A stretch of DNA of 64,000 nucleotides from Bacteroidota bacterium (GCA_013288235.1 JABDCF010000001.1:1-64000), one strand, 5' to 3'; shown: positions 8,672 to 16,799, numbered from the stretch's first letter. Numbers and translations are program-made. The notes: generated from the letters alone by a model not told the origin.

Positions 8672-8723
8672 TTTGTTTCATCAAAGATACATTAATTATA
8701 TATTGTATCACATATGAAACAAA
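8672..8723. promoter_or_regulatory. 52-bp nested palindromic operator in divergent promoter region
   Basis: Outer arms TTTGTTTCAT (8672-8681) and ATGAAACAAA (8714-8723) are perfect inverted repeats. Inner arms GATACA (8686-8691) and TGTATC (8704-8709) are also perfect and share exactly the same centre of symmetry. It sits between the divergent YegP-like and HTH genes, so it is very probably the binding site through which the HTH protein controls both. A third half-site lies at 8742-8748. Confidence 0.75.
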
Positions 8724-8741
8724 AATATTTTCAACAATTTT

Positions 8742-8748
8742 ATGAAAC
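8742..8748 (+). promoter_or_regulatory. additional operator half-site
   Basis: ATGAAAC, identical to the core of the right outer arm of the 52-bp palindrome and in the same orientation. It lies 11 bases before the HTH start codon, placed for autorepression. Confidence 0.45.
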
Positions 8749-8758
8749 TTATTAACAA

Positions 8759-9088
8759 ATGAGTACTACCTTAAATACTACAAAGCTTGCGGACATGTTA
8801 CGTTCAAAGCGAGGAAATAAGGGATTACGGGCGGTAGCAGATGAAATAGGTAAAATAAGTGCACCAACATTGTCAAGGATTGAGCAGGGTAAAGTCCCTG
8901 ATGTAGAAACCTTTATTGTCCTTTGCAACTGGTTACAGGTGCCGACTGATACTTTTATTATTACAAACAATGCAAATACGTCTTATAAAGACCAAGCATT
9001 AGCTCATTTGAGGGCTGATAGGGAATTAAGCCCAGAAACTATCAATATGCTCACACGTATGATCGAATTTGCTTATTCATCTAAATGA
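8759..9088 (+). CDS. XRE-family HTH regulator (CapH-like)
   Basis: A 109-residue protein. Residues ~9-66 form a Cro/C1-type helix-turn-helix (LADMLRSKRGNKGLRAVADEIGKISAPTLSRIEQGKVPDVETFIVLCNWLQV), followed by a short C-terminal helical part. It is divergent from the conjugation operon across a palindromic operator and is followed six bases later by an ImmA/IrrE peptidase gene. Repressor/peptidase pairs of this kind (CapH/CapP in CBASS loci, ImmR/ImmA in ICEBs1) switch on their targets when the peptidase cleaves the repressor. Repression of both this operon and the YegP/E2-E1/JAMM operon is inferred from the operator position. Confidence 0.85.
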   Translation: MSTTLNTTKLADMLRSKRGNKGLRAVADEIGKISAPTLSRIEQGKVPDVETFIVLCNWLQVPTDTFIITNNANTSYKDQALAHLRADRELSPETINMLTRMIEFAYSSK

Positions 9089-9094
9089 TAACAA

Positions 9095-9688
9095 TTGGAA
9101 TCCAAAGGTACACTTGCACATGGTTTTAAAGCTAAAGCAGAAAGATTAGCCACCGAGTTTAGAAATAAGCTTAGTCTACATCCTTGCGCACCTATGTGTG
9201 CTTTCAAACTTGCCATTTGTTTAGAAATACCCGTTTACTCAGCTATCGAGTGCCTAACTCTTAAGGATGACATAGAAAGACTTTCCCATGATTGCGAATG
9301 GAGTGCTTTAACAATGAATACTAACTCCGGTGCTACAATCATCATTCATAACCCCTTTCATTCCCCGGCCAGGCAGCAAAGTAATTTAATGCACGAAATA
9401 GCACATATAATTTGCGAACATAAACATCCTATGAGAGATTACGAAGTTGCAGTTCCCGTTGGAATGAGAAGTTTTAATTTAATTCAGGAAGAAGAAGCTA
9501 GATATTTGGGGTCAGCTCTCCAATTACCAAGGCCTGCTTTACTTTGGGCAAAAAAAAGAAACATGACAACGTCAGAAATAGCTGATTACTTTAATGCTAG
9601 TCAAGAAATGGTTACATATAGGATGAATAGTAGCGGGGTTAATAAACAATCATATTTCTTGAAAAGGAAACGCGCTAAAACAGTGTAA
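9095..9688 (+). CDS. ImmA/IrrE-family metallopeptidase (CapP-like)
   Basis: A 197-residue zinc peptidase. The HExxH motif is visible as HEIAH at residues 100-104. The downstream acidic segment QEEEARYLGSALQLP (131-145) supplies the third ligand in this family. The C-terminal ~40 residues contain a second helical, HTH-like segment (TSEIADYFNASQEMVTYRM). The start is a TTG at 9095: no in-frame ATG precedes the conserved GFKAKAERLA segment, and the spacing to the HTH stop (6 bases) suits translational coupling. The likely substrate is the adjacent HTH repressor. In CBASS the homologous step responds to DNA damage; the trigger here is unknown. Confidence 0.85.
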   Translation: MESKGTLAHGFKAKAERLATEFRNKLSLHPCAPMCAFKLAICLEIPVYSAIECLTLKDDIERLSHDCEWSALTMNTNSGATIIIHNPFHSPARQQSNLMHEIAHIICEHKHPMRDYEVAVPVGMRSFNLIQEEEARYLGSALQLPRPALLWAKKRNMTTSEIADYFNASQEMVTYRMNSSGVNKQSYFLKRKRAKTV

Positions 9689-9697
9689 ATAAATACC

Positions 9698-9733
9698 CAC
9701 TGTCCGAAGTTTAAAAACTTCGTCTGAACAGTG
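9698..9733. repeat. two-tier hairpin (CGAAGTTT palindrome)
   Basis: CACTGT/ACAGTG outer arms enclose CGAAGTTT/AAACTTCG inner arms just after the ImmA/IrrE stop. The inner palindrome resembles the one at 20936-20968. Confidence 0.6.
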
Positions 9734-9753
9734 TTGCATTTGGGAAATCAAAT

Positions 9754-9792
9754 AAAAATGCCCGTTGCAGTTCCCCACAAACAGGCATTTTT
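9754..9792. terminator. bidirectional rho-independent terminator
   Basis: AAAAATGCC and GGCATTTTT form a perfect 9-bp stem around a 21-base loop. A T-run on one strand and an A-run on the other fit termination from both the ImmA/IrrE gene and the convergent phosphoesterase gene. Confidence 0.75.
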
Positions 9793-9812
9793 TATCTCCT
9801 TGCCAATGCCAC

Positions 9813-11081
9813 CTACGGCCAATTCACCGTTACCGTATCCGCATAAGTTTTACCCGGCAATGTTTGGCTGGGCGAATTAAAGTTTATGGTGAGGGTTTGG
9901 GCAACAGCATCTACAGTTACCTGCAAATAACCATATACCGGTAAATAATTGTTCATTATAAGGGCGGGATTGCCCGCAATAGGATATGGATATGCAGTTG
10001 GCGGGTTATATATCGGTGTTACGTTGAAACCGCCGCTGCCGGCAATAATGCAAGGTATTTGCTTACCGTTTACCGTCCAGGTAAACCGTTCGTAGTTATG
10101 GGCATGGCCTGATAGTATGGCATCGGGCCATAATCCGGCATCGTTAAACGCCTCAGTCAGTACTTTTATCATTAAAGGTGATCCGCCATTTTTACTGTCG
10201 CCCGAGAATGGCGGATGGTGCACCGCTAAAATTATAGCCCGTTTATCAGTTTCGCGTTTTACTTTCAGGCGTGCCAGTTCGCCTTTTAAAAAATCAAGCT
10301 GCGCGGTGCCTACGGTAGTAAAGTGGTTGCCATCGGGGGCAATAATACCGCCGGGCGTTCCGTCAAGCACATTGCTGTAAAGGCCAATGATGGATACAAA
10401 CGGCGCTTCGAGTGTAAAATAAACACCGGGCTGGTCCATGGTGTAACGTACCAGGTTGGCTGCATTTACGGCCGGCGCAGGCGTTGCCGCACAAAAGTTT
10501 TCTTCAAATGCCGAAAGCGATTTCATCTGGGCGTTGTAAACCATCCCATCGTGGTTGCCGGGGATGGCAAAAATGGGCGCGTTGTAGTTACGGTAGGCAT
10601 CATAAAACTGCTGGTAATAGTAAGCCTCTTCGCCAAAGTTATAGATTACATCGCCCAGGTGAAAGAAAAACAAAGGACCATTGGGCGCCTTCAAGTCCGC
10701 TTCCATCATGTTGGCCACGTTTTCGGCGTTTTGATATTTCGAATCGGTTGTTGCGCCTGTATCGCCCACAACGTGAAAAGATATTTGATTTTTTGCTGTA
10801 ATACCGGCAATAGCACCGGGCAATACGTTAGCCAGTTCCATAATACCCGGCAAGGGGGTAGCCCGAAATGCCAGCACAGATTTTTCGTGGCTTTTATAAT
10901 AAGGCGAGTTGTAATACTGATCATCGGTTGCCGGTTGAAAAGCGCCTTGTAAGGTCACATTTCCATCTACCGTTACCGGGAGTTCTGCAAAAAGCCTCCT
11001 GCCTGCAGGCGCTGGTGTGCCATGGGCGCCGGAGTTATTTGTTGTTGAACCGCCGCCTGTTGAATTTGTTGTTTTTGCCAT
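9813..11081 (-). CDS. calcineurin-like metallophosphoesterase
   Basis: A 422-residue protein with the full dinuclear metallophosphoesterase signature: GD at 106-107, HLGDVIYNFG (141-150), PGNHDGM (174-180), AVHHPPFS (about 288) and SGHAHNYERF (about 324). The GHAHNYER box resembles purple acid phosphatases. The C-terminal ~70 residues (LPVYGYLQVTVDAVAQTLTINF) look like a short beta domain. The N-terminus is a Ser/Thr/Gly-rich, probably disordered segment, and I see no signal peptide, so it may be cytoplasmic. The substrate is unknown. It is monocistronic and shares a terminator with the convergent cassette. Confidence 0.87.
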   Translation of the reverse strand: MAKTTNSTGGGSTTNNSGAHGTPAPAGRRLFAELPVTVDGNVTLQGAFQPATDDQYYNSPYYKSHEKSVLAFRATPLPGIMELANVLPGAIAGITAKNQISFHVVGDTGATTDSKYQNAENVANMMEADLKAPNGPLFFFHLGDVIYNFGEEAYYYQQFYDAYRNYNAPIFAIPGNHDGMVYNAQMKSLSAFEENFCAATPAPAVNAANLVRYTMDQPGVYFTLEAPFVSIIGLYSNVLDGTPGGIIAPDGNHFTTVGTAQLDFLKGELARLKVKRETDKRAIILAVHHPPFSGDSKNGGSPLMIKVLTEAFNDAGLWPDAILSGHAHNYERFTWTVNGKQIPCIIAGSGGFNVTPIYNPPTAYPYPIAGNPALIMNNYLPVYGYLQVTVDAVAQTLTINFNSPSQTLPGKTYADTVTVNWP

Positions 11082-11477
11082 TTTGATTGGGTTTAAGGTT
11101 TATAAGTTTAGGGTTAATAGTATGATCAAATTTGGGAGAAAAAAATATAAAAATCAAGCTGGTAAATAAATATTTAGGACTTGTTCAGGGCAGACGCGTT
11201 AAGAATTATTTCGGATAACAAAAATGCCGTTTTGTATGATGGTCAGTTTTTACCACAAAGCACACAAAGTTAAGATCACAAAGGCCACAAAGTCCTTTTC
11301 TCTGTGACCTTTGTGAAATCTCCGTGCCCTTTGTGGTAAAAAAAATCGTCAAATGGGGTCCCTCTCCGGCATTTGGCGCGAACATTAAAATTATTTTAAT
11401 GCGTTTGCCCCGAGGGCTTGTTTAGCCCCTCTTGCTTTTACCTTCCGAATATGTATATTTAGTTCAAATTCCAAACC
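11082..11477. other. gene-free spacer with long palindrome
   Basis: No coding frame I would support in this 396-bp divergent spacer. Its main feature is the inverted repeat at 11247-11344. A GCCCCGAGGGCTTGTTTAGCCCC tract lies near 11407-11430. Confidence 0.5.
11247..11344. repeat. long imperfect palindrome (ACCACAAAG/CTTTGTGGT)
   Basis: TTTTTACCACAAAG...CACAAAGGCCACAAAG on the left is matched by CTCTGTGACCTTTGTG...CTTTGTGGTAAAAA on the right. The ~98 bp can form an extended hairpin made from repeated CACAAAG words. Confidence 0.7.
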
Positions 11478-12413
11478 ATGAAACAATTGATATGCATCGC
11501 CTGCCTGGGCGCAATTTTATACCTGCAAAGCTGCGGCGGCGGCCTTATTAAAAATAACGATAGCGGCCAAACATCGTCGGCAGGTGTAAGGTCAAAAGTC
11601 CCCGTCCCAACGGCTACCGATAACCTGGTAGTTAATGACGATAAAGACCTTACCGGCTATTGGGTAGGCGAATTCGGGCCTGACGTAGCAGCTGGCGATA
11701 GCGTTGAAAACGACGAAGGCGATGGCGGAGACGAATACAATACCATAAACATTTCTATCGATACCTTAAACGGCAACAATGTAAAAGGCCATACGGTAAT
11801 TGCCGGAAAAGTGCGCTTTTTTAAATGCACCATGAAAGCAACCGGGGCCAAATACCAGTTCACATTTAAAGGCGGCGCCGATGAAAAAGCCGCCGGCACC
11901 TATAAGTTCAGCATAACCAAAGGCGACAGCCTTTTAAAAGGCCGCTGGGCCGCCGCAAGCGACACCATATCTGCGCACGGTTTTGCATTAGTAAAAAGGC
12001 ATTTTACATACACCCCCGGCTGGAAAATAACAACGGGCCAATACGTGGATTTCAGTAAAGGGAAAACGGTGACGGAAAAATTAGACAACGGGGAAACTTA
12101 CCAAAATGAAAAATATTTTTCAACTTCGGCTGATGTGGCAAAATACAATGCATCCGCCGATGCGCTCACTAAACAATATGTGGCCAATTTAAAAAAAGCC
12201 GACCTCATGGTGCTACGCAATTCGATATTTGCGAGGCACGGTTATACTTTCAAAAAGCCGTTGTTAAGTTTGTATTTCAGTCAGCAGCCCTGGTATGTGC
12301 CATTAAATACGGATGTAACCGCCCAGCTTACGCCTATTGAAAAGAAAAACATTGCCCTGATGGCGCCTTACGAGAAGAATGCGGAAGAATATTACGGTGT
12401 TTTCGGGCGTTGA
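11478..12413 (+). CDS. YARHG-domain lipoprotein
   Basis: A lipoprotein: MKQLICIACLGAILYLQSC gives a lipobox with Cys19, followed by a Gly-rich spacer. The middle (residues ~60-200) looks like a beta-rich domain that starts LTGYWVGEFGPD. The C-terminus carries a YARHG domain (about 240-275: LMVLRNSIFARHGYTFKKPLLSLYFSQQPWYVP), a small extracellular module probably involved in peptidoglycan or surface binding. It is likely anchored in the outer membrane. It may be co-transcribed with the DUF2306 gene seven bases downstream. Confidence 0.8.
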   Translation: MKQLICIACLGAILYLQSCGGGLIKNNDSGQTSSAGVRSKVPVPTATDNLVVNDDKDLTGYWVGEFGPDVAAGDSVENDEGDGGDEYNTINISIDTLNGNNVKGHTVIAGKVRFFKCTMKATGAKYQFTFKGGADEKAAGTYKFSITKGDSLLKGRWAAASDTISAHGFALVKRHFTYTPGWKITTGQYVDFSKGKTVTEKLDNGETYQNEKYFSTSADVAKYNASADALTKQYVANLKKADLMVLRNSIFARHGYTFKKPLLSLYFSQQPWYVPLNTDVTAQLTPIEKKNIALMAPYEKNAEEYYGVFGR

Positions 12414-12419
12414 TAACCT

Positions 12420-13100
12420 ATGCAGCTAAGTAACCATCGCTACTTTATAAAAGCAAGCTCCCTGCTTTGGTACGGCCTGCTGCTTTTTTTTACCTACCTG
12501 ATGCTGCTCATCACCCTGCAATACATCCCGGCCCGCACCGATGTGGCATTTTTGCGACTGAAACAGGATGTTGTTGGCATGCTGCACTATCGTATAGCTT
12601 TTTTTGCCCACGTGTACACGGGCATGTTCGTGCTGGTTTCGGGGATACTGCAATTCCCGGTGTACATCAGGCAGCATTTTCCGGTAGTTCATAAATGGTC
12701 GGGAAGGGTGTATGCTTTCGGGGTCATTTTCATTGCAGGCCCTGCGGGTTTGGTGATGGGTTACTATGGCAACGGCGGCGCAATAAGCCAGTCGGCTTTT
12801 TGCATCCTGGCTGTTTTATGGATAGTTTTTACCTGGAAGGCTGTTGCAGCGGCGAGAGCACGCCGGTTTGCCGAACACAAAAGGTGGATGTACCGCAGCT
12901 ATGCATTAACGCTTTCGGCCATAAGTTTAAGGGCTTGGAAATGGCTGCTGGTATTACTATTTGCACCGGCCCCAATGGATGCTTACCACATTGTATCATG
13001 GCTTGGCTGGACAGGTAATTTACTGGTAGCCGAACTGATCATTTACTTCATGTTTAGAAAGCAGTTTGTTAAATCGAAAGTCTTGAGTTTTAAGTCCTAA
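12420..13100 (+). CDS. DUF2306 membrane protein
   Basis: A 226-residue polytopic protein with about six to seven transmembrane segments. The pattern AHVYTGMFVLVSGILQF, HKWSGRVYAFGVIF and AEHKRWMYRSYALTLSAI (histidines near helix ends) is that of the DUF2306 family, which resembles heme-binding b-type membrane proteins. The function is unknown. It starts six bases after the YARHG lipoprotein stop and so probably shares its transcript. Confidence 0.75.
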   Translation: MQLSNHRYFIKASSLLWYGLLLFFTYLMLLITLQYIPARTDVAFLRLKQDVVGMLHYRIAFFAHVYTGMFVLVSGILQFPVYIRQHFPVVHKWSGRVYAFGVIFIAGPAGLVMGYYGNGGAISQSAFCILAVLWIVFTWKAVAAARARRFAEHKRWMYRSYALTLSAISLRAWKWLLVLLFAPAPMDAYHIVSWLGWTGNLLVAELIIYFMFRKQFVKSKVLSFKS

Positions 13101-13126
13101 GTCGGGCTCATGGCATCAATCAAGCC

Positions 13127-13315
13127 TTATAACAGGATATTTTCCCTATCGGTTGTTTCGCCGCCATCAGTTTGCCGGTTATTGTTTTTTATTTCCCGCC
13201 AAAGCGAAAAAAGGGCATCGTTGTCTTCCAGGGTCAGTCGTAGCCGTTCTTCCGGCGTTTTGGCCAGCCAGATAGCCAACTGGAGTTGTTTTATATGTGC
13301 GGGCGTATCGTCCAT
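13127..13315 (-). CDS. small protein paired with nucleotidyltransferase
   Basis: A 62-residue soluble protein (HIKQLQLAIWLAKTPEERLRLTLEDNDALFSLWREIKNN), predicted to be helical. Similar short proteins accompany AbiEii-like nucleotidyltransferases in Bacteroidota, usually as the upstream gene; here it is downstream, one base after the partner's stop. It may be the second half of a toxin-antitoxin-like pair, but I see no direct evidence of function. Confidence 0.6.
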   Translation of the reverse strand: MDDTPAHIKQLQLAIWLAKTPEERLRLTLEDNDALFSLWREIKNNNRQTDGGETTDRENILL

Positions 13316-13316
13316 G

Positions 13317-13841
13317 TTATATCAACTCAAAAGTATTCAAATTTAATTTGTTTATCCAATGGCTTATATAATCACGTTGCAGGTTGGGGAGCGAAGCCAG
13401 GTTTTTAATATCTTCCATTTGTACAGCGGCCTGCCAATCTTGTATCCATATCAATTTCGAAATTAACAGGTCTTCGGGCGAAACCACATAAACATCGGTA
13501 CCATAAAAATTCATTTTTTGTTTCCGCTCAAACTCTGTAAGCCTGTATTCATTATTCTTCCGGACTACAAAATCCGCCTTAAACCCCGACTGGTGGTCGA
13601 TAACATTAAACAAGCTTTGTCTGTCGATGGCGTCGGCCACGGCATCTTTACTGCAATAATAAGCCCCTTCAAAATGCCCGACAAACCCTTCAATGTCCTC
13701 AGCCTGTAAGCGGACCACAAAATCGATATCTTTTGTCGCCCTCGGAACGATATACAAGCCCATCGCAATGCTGCCCGATAACATATAAGGGATATGGTTA
13801 TTTTCGAAGTATTCTATTATTTTTTTAAAGAAATCAAGCAT
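13317..13841 (-). CDS. nucleotidyltransferase, AbiEii/DUF6036-like
   Basis: A 174-residue protein with the minimal nucleotidyltransferase core: LSGSIAMGLYIVPRATKDIDFVV gives Gly23-Ser24 and the metal-binding Asp38/Asp40, and FKADFVVR near residue 90 supplies the third acidic residue. The downstream part (SPEDLLISKLIWIQD, then MEDIKNL) is typical of AbiEii-like and DUF6036 proteins, some of which are toxins that add nucleotides to tRNA. It pairs with a 62-residue protein gene one base downstream. It could be a toxin, an antitoxin or a housekeeping transferase. Confidence 0.75.
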   Translation of the reverse strand: MLDFFKKIIEYFENNHIPYMLSGSIAMGLYIVPRATKDIDFVVRLQAEDIEGFVGHFEGAYYCSKDAVADAIDRQSLFNVIDHQSGFKADFVVRKNNEYRLTEFERKQKMNFYGTDVYVVSPEDLLISKLIWIQDWQAAVQMEDIKNLASLPNLQRDYISHWINKLNLNTFELI

Positions 13842-14146
13842 CGGCTTAAATGTACAAATTGTCTTGTCTTAAAATAGGTTTACACATTTTGCCTTGTCAT
13901 AAAATACTAAACAGTTTATTATCAGCTAATTGCATAAACATTTCTAAAAACCAAATTTTATATCAATTGATTATCAGCTACTTAAGTGAGTTTAATAATT
14001 CGTTAAAATGGAACATGCTGACAATGAGCGTGTTTCACAGTGTTCCGGGTGTTCCACTTGTAAAAATGGAACACCTGGAACATAGCTAATTCGCCGATAA
14101 AATGTACCAACCGCTTCACGTTAAGCTCTTTTTTCGGGGCAAGGCG
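13842..14146. other. gene-free spacer with GGAACA hairpin
   Basis: A 305-bp spacer between two genes on the minus strand and their neighbours. The 79-codon plus-strand ORF here has no recognisable pattern and runs through the hairpin at 14041-14082, so I do not call it. Confidence 0.45.
14041..14082. repeat. inverted repeat TGTTCCgGGTGTTCCA / TGGAACACCtGGAACA
   Basis: Sixteen-base arms with one mismatch that is a G-U pair in RNA, separated by ten bases. It could be a terminator-like hairpin or a protein-binding site. The arms themselves are tandem GTTCC words. Confidence 0.6.
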
Positions 14147-14696
14147 TTAAAACACCGTCCCCTGCAACAAAAAGAAAATACCTATCGCGGCAAAGCCCAC
14201 GCTCGTTATCCACAATATCTTTCGTTTGGTGATAATGGATATGGCCCCTATAGCAATCGCTATCTGGAACAGGGTTACACCTCTCGCCAGTATTTTATGC
14301 TTTACGCCATGCTCTACCGATTCTTTTTCAAGTGACTTTGCATCTGCCATAATTTTAGCCTGGTCGGCTTTGTTTGATTTTATCTTTGCAGAATCCTGTG
14401 GAGCAACCGTTTTGCCCAGTGCAACCAGTATTTTATTTGACGTGGCTATCTCTTCGCTTTTTTATGCTTTTGGCTTCGTAAAACGCCCACTGATCTGATG
14501 ATTTTATTTGCGCCAGCATAGCTTCGTCGGCATGGTCGTTGGCTATAAGGCCGGTTATGGCAGCCAGCACAGCTATAATAGCTGTTGTTAATGCCACATA
14601 CAGCACCCATTTTTCTTTGCCTTCCGACAGTATATGGTGCGCATGTTCGTTGCTCTGTTCATGTATATTTTCCGAAAAATCTTCTATTTCAGCCAT
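14147..14696 (-). pseudogene. DUF4337 membrane protein, frameshifted
   Basis: The track splits this gene into 14433-14696 and 14147-14350. The first part (KWVLYVALTTAIIAVLAAITGLIANDHADEAMLAQIKSSDQWAFYEAKSIK) and the second (HKILARGVTLFQIAIAIGAISIITKRKILWITSVGFAAIGIFF) are the two halves of a DUF4337 protein. Dropping one base from the A6 run (T6 at 14458-14463 on the plus strand) joins them as SIK-SEEIATSNKILVALGKT and gives about 182 residues, the expected family length. The gene is therefore either newly inactivated or affected by a one-base sequencing error. The family has a soluble helical part and C-terminal membrane helices; its role is unknown. Confidence 0.8.
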
Positions 14697-14953
14697 AGTG
14701 CTTTGTTTTGTATCGTGTTACTTAGGTAATAGATAATTGGTGCCTAAAATTAAGCACAAATACTGTTATTGGAGGGTATTGTTTAAAAATATATCGTAGG
14801 GGCGCAATATTATTAACTCAAGGAAAATATCAAGCCAATTAATATTGAATAATGAATTTTGAATATCAAATTTCGAAATTCCTCACTTCAATATTCGTTA
14901 TTGGGTGTTCGATATTAAAACCTTAAATTAACGACATTACCCAGGACATGCGA

Positions 14954-15235
14954 TCACAACAAACTCGGGTCGGCGCCCTCGGGATCTTTATAATTTTTTA
15001 TAAAATTGGCAATCTCGGCAGCTTCGCCGTAAGTAAGCTCGCCGATGCCGTCGTACTCCCATTCTTCCATATTCTCGTCAAAGGTTATATTTCCCATGCC
15101 TACGGGGCCATCGCTTAGTTTATAAACGCCTGTTGCAAAATAATTACCGCCTGGTACGGGTTCATTAACCGGGGTAATGGTCAAATGTACCGGGCCTTCG
15201 GTAGTGTCAATATCATAACTTACCTGGTTTACCAT
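14954..15235 (-). CDS. small acidic hypothetical protein
   Basis: A 93-residue acidic protein (MVNQVSYDIDTTEGPVHLTITPVNEPVPGGNYFATGVYKL...). It looks like a small beta-rich domain followed by one helix (YGEAAEIANFIKNYKD). There is no signal peptide or membrane segment and I do not recognise a family. It stands alone, with an AT-rich divergent spacer toward the beta-CASP gene. The codon pattern and clean start make it likely to be real. Confidence 0.55.
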   Translation of the reverse strand: MVNQVSYDIDTTEGPVHLTITPVNEPVPGGNYFATGVYKLSDGPVGMGNITFDENMEEWEYDGIGELTYGEAAEIANFIKNYKDPEGADPSLL

Positions 15236-15403
15236 AGTTTAATGCTGATTATAAATATGTTTATTTTTTAATAATTTATCTATTGCCTGTTTGCAAAAAC
15301 TTTGCCTAAAATAGCGTTTATATACAAAATTTTATAACATTTATAATAAGTTTGCACATGGTTCATTCAACTATCTATCGGGACGAACCAATGAACTAAA
15401 AAA

Positions 15404-16799
15404 ATGAAATTAACCATATACGGGGCGGCCCGGCAGGTTACCGGGAGCATGCATTTGCTGGAGGTTGGCCAATTTAAAATATTAGTGGATTGTGGGTTGG
15501 ATTACGAGAAAGACCGCAACGTTCAAACCAACGAAAATTTCCCTTTTGATCCTGCCGAAATTGATGTAGTTATATTAACCCATGCCCATATCGACCATTC
15601 GGGCAACTTGCCCACGCTTGTCCGTTTAGGTTTCAACGGGCAAATATTATGCACCCCCCCCAACTGCTGACCTGGCCGAACTGTTATTGCTTGATTCGGT
15701 AAGCCTGTTTATGCGTAAAGCGCAAAGCGGGCGCAAAAATCGCCGTGGCAAGTTTAACACAGGTGCGCAGCCATTATACCTCCAAAAGCATGTAATGGAT
15801 ACGGTTGAGCGCTTTATTACCATTGGCTTCAACAGGCCTTTCCGTGTAAATGGAGATATAGAGCTTACTTTCATCCCCGTTGGCCATTTATTAGGGGCCG
15901 CTGCCGCGATTTTGAAAGTAAATGATAATGGCATCGAAAAATCCATCGCTTTTACCGGCGATATCGGCCGTAAAAATTACCCCGTTCTTGACGATCCGCA
16001 ACAATTACCTGATGTTGATTACCTGGTAACCGAATCAACCTATGGCGGCAGGCATCATACCAATGATAAATCCTTGGAACAAACGCTGGTAGAAACCATT
16101 GAAAAGGCTTGCATAAAAGAACAAGGCCGGCTTATTATTCCGGCATTCAGTATAGGGCGCACACAATCATTGGTGTATTCGCTCAATAAAATATTCAGCA
16201 GCGGCTTATTACCGCCGGTCAAGATTTTTGTTGATAGCCCGTTGGCCACACGATCAACCGAGGTATTCAGGAAATACCACAACCTCGTGAACAAAGAAGC
16301 ACAGGATTTTTATAACCGCCGGGGCGATGAGTTTGAGTTTGATAACCTCACTTATGTGGAAACACTAAAAGACAGCCGCCAGGTATCTAATTATTTTGAG
16401 CCATGCGTCATTATTTCATCAGCCGGCATGCTTGATGGCGGCAGGATACAAGACCATCTTTTTTATAATATCCAGAATTATTATTGCACGATATTATTTA
16501 TCGGCTACTGCGCCAAAGGCACTTTAGGCCACCGTTTACTACGAGGCGATCCTATCGTCCACATTAAAGACCGTGACCTGGCCGTTTACGCCACAATAAA
16601 ACAAACCGATGTCCTGAGCGCCCACGGGGACCATGCCGACCTGGTAAATACCGTTAAACAACTGGATAAAACAAAGCTAAAAAACGTTTTCCTGGTACAC
16701 GGCGAAACGGGCAGTATGCAGGCTTTCGCCGATGCATTGGAAGATGATGGGTATAATGTGACGATACCTGAAAAAGGAGTAAAATACGAGTTGAATTAA
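15404..16799 (+). pseudogene. beta-CASP metallo-beta-lactamase RNA nuclease, frameshifted at C8 tract
   Basis: The N-terminal ORF (15404-15670) holds the metallo-beta-lactamase motif THAHIDHSGNLP (59-70) and VDCG. The second ORF (15687-16799) continues with GHLLGAAA, FTGDIGR, ESTYGG, then the beta-CASP region (IPAFSIGRTQSL, DSPLATRSTEVF, ISSAGMLDGGRIQDHL) and the final SAHGDH and VHGE motifs. A run of eight C (15654-15661) separates them. Reading it as seven C restores CTPPTADLAELLLLDSVSLF and one protein of about 464 residues. This family processes RNA (CPSF-like/RNase J relatives). The enzyme is probably intact in the organism if the extra C is an error; otherwise it is inactivated or phase-variable. 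Confidence 0.85.

Noticed and set aside
5893-9688. classification as standard CBASS or BilABCD
   Set aside because: There is no CD-NTase or cyclic-nucleotide effector for CBASS. There is no separate E2 and no recognisable ubiquitin-like fold gene for Bil.
10323-10952. 209-codon plus-strand ORF
   Set aside because: It lies opposite the phosphoesterase gene, which has complete catalytic motifs. The ORF has no recognisable pattern.
13850-14089. 79-codon plus-strand ORF in the spacer
   Set aside because: It shows no family pattern and reads through the GGAACA hairpin.
14458-14463. programmed -1 frameshift at A AAA AAG in the DUF4337 gene
   Set aside because: A -1 slip leads to GCG AAG AGA TAG and stops after three codons. 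Only a one-base deletion or +1 shift restores the family sequence.
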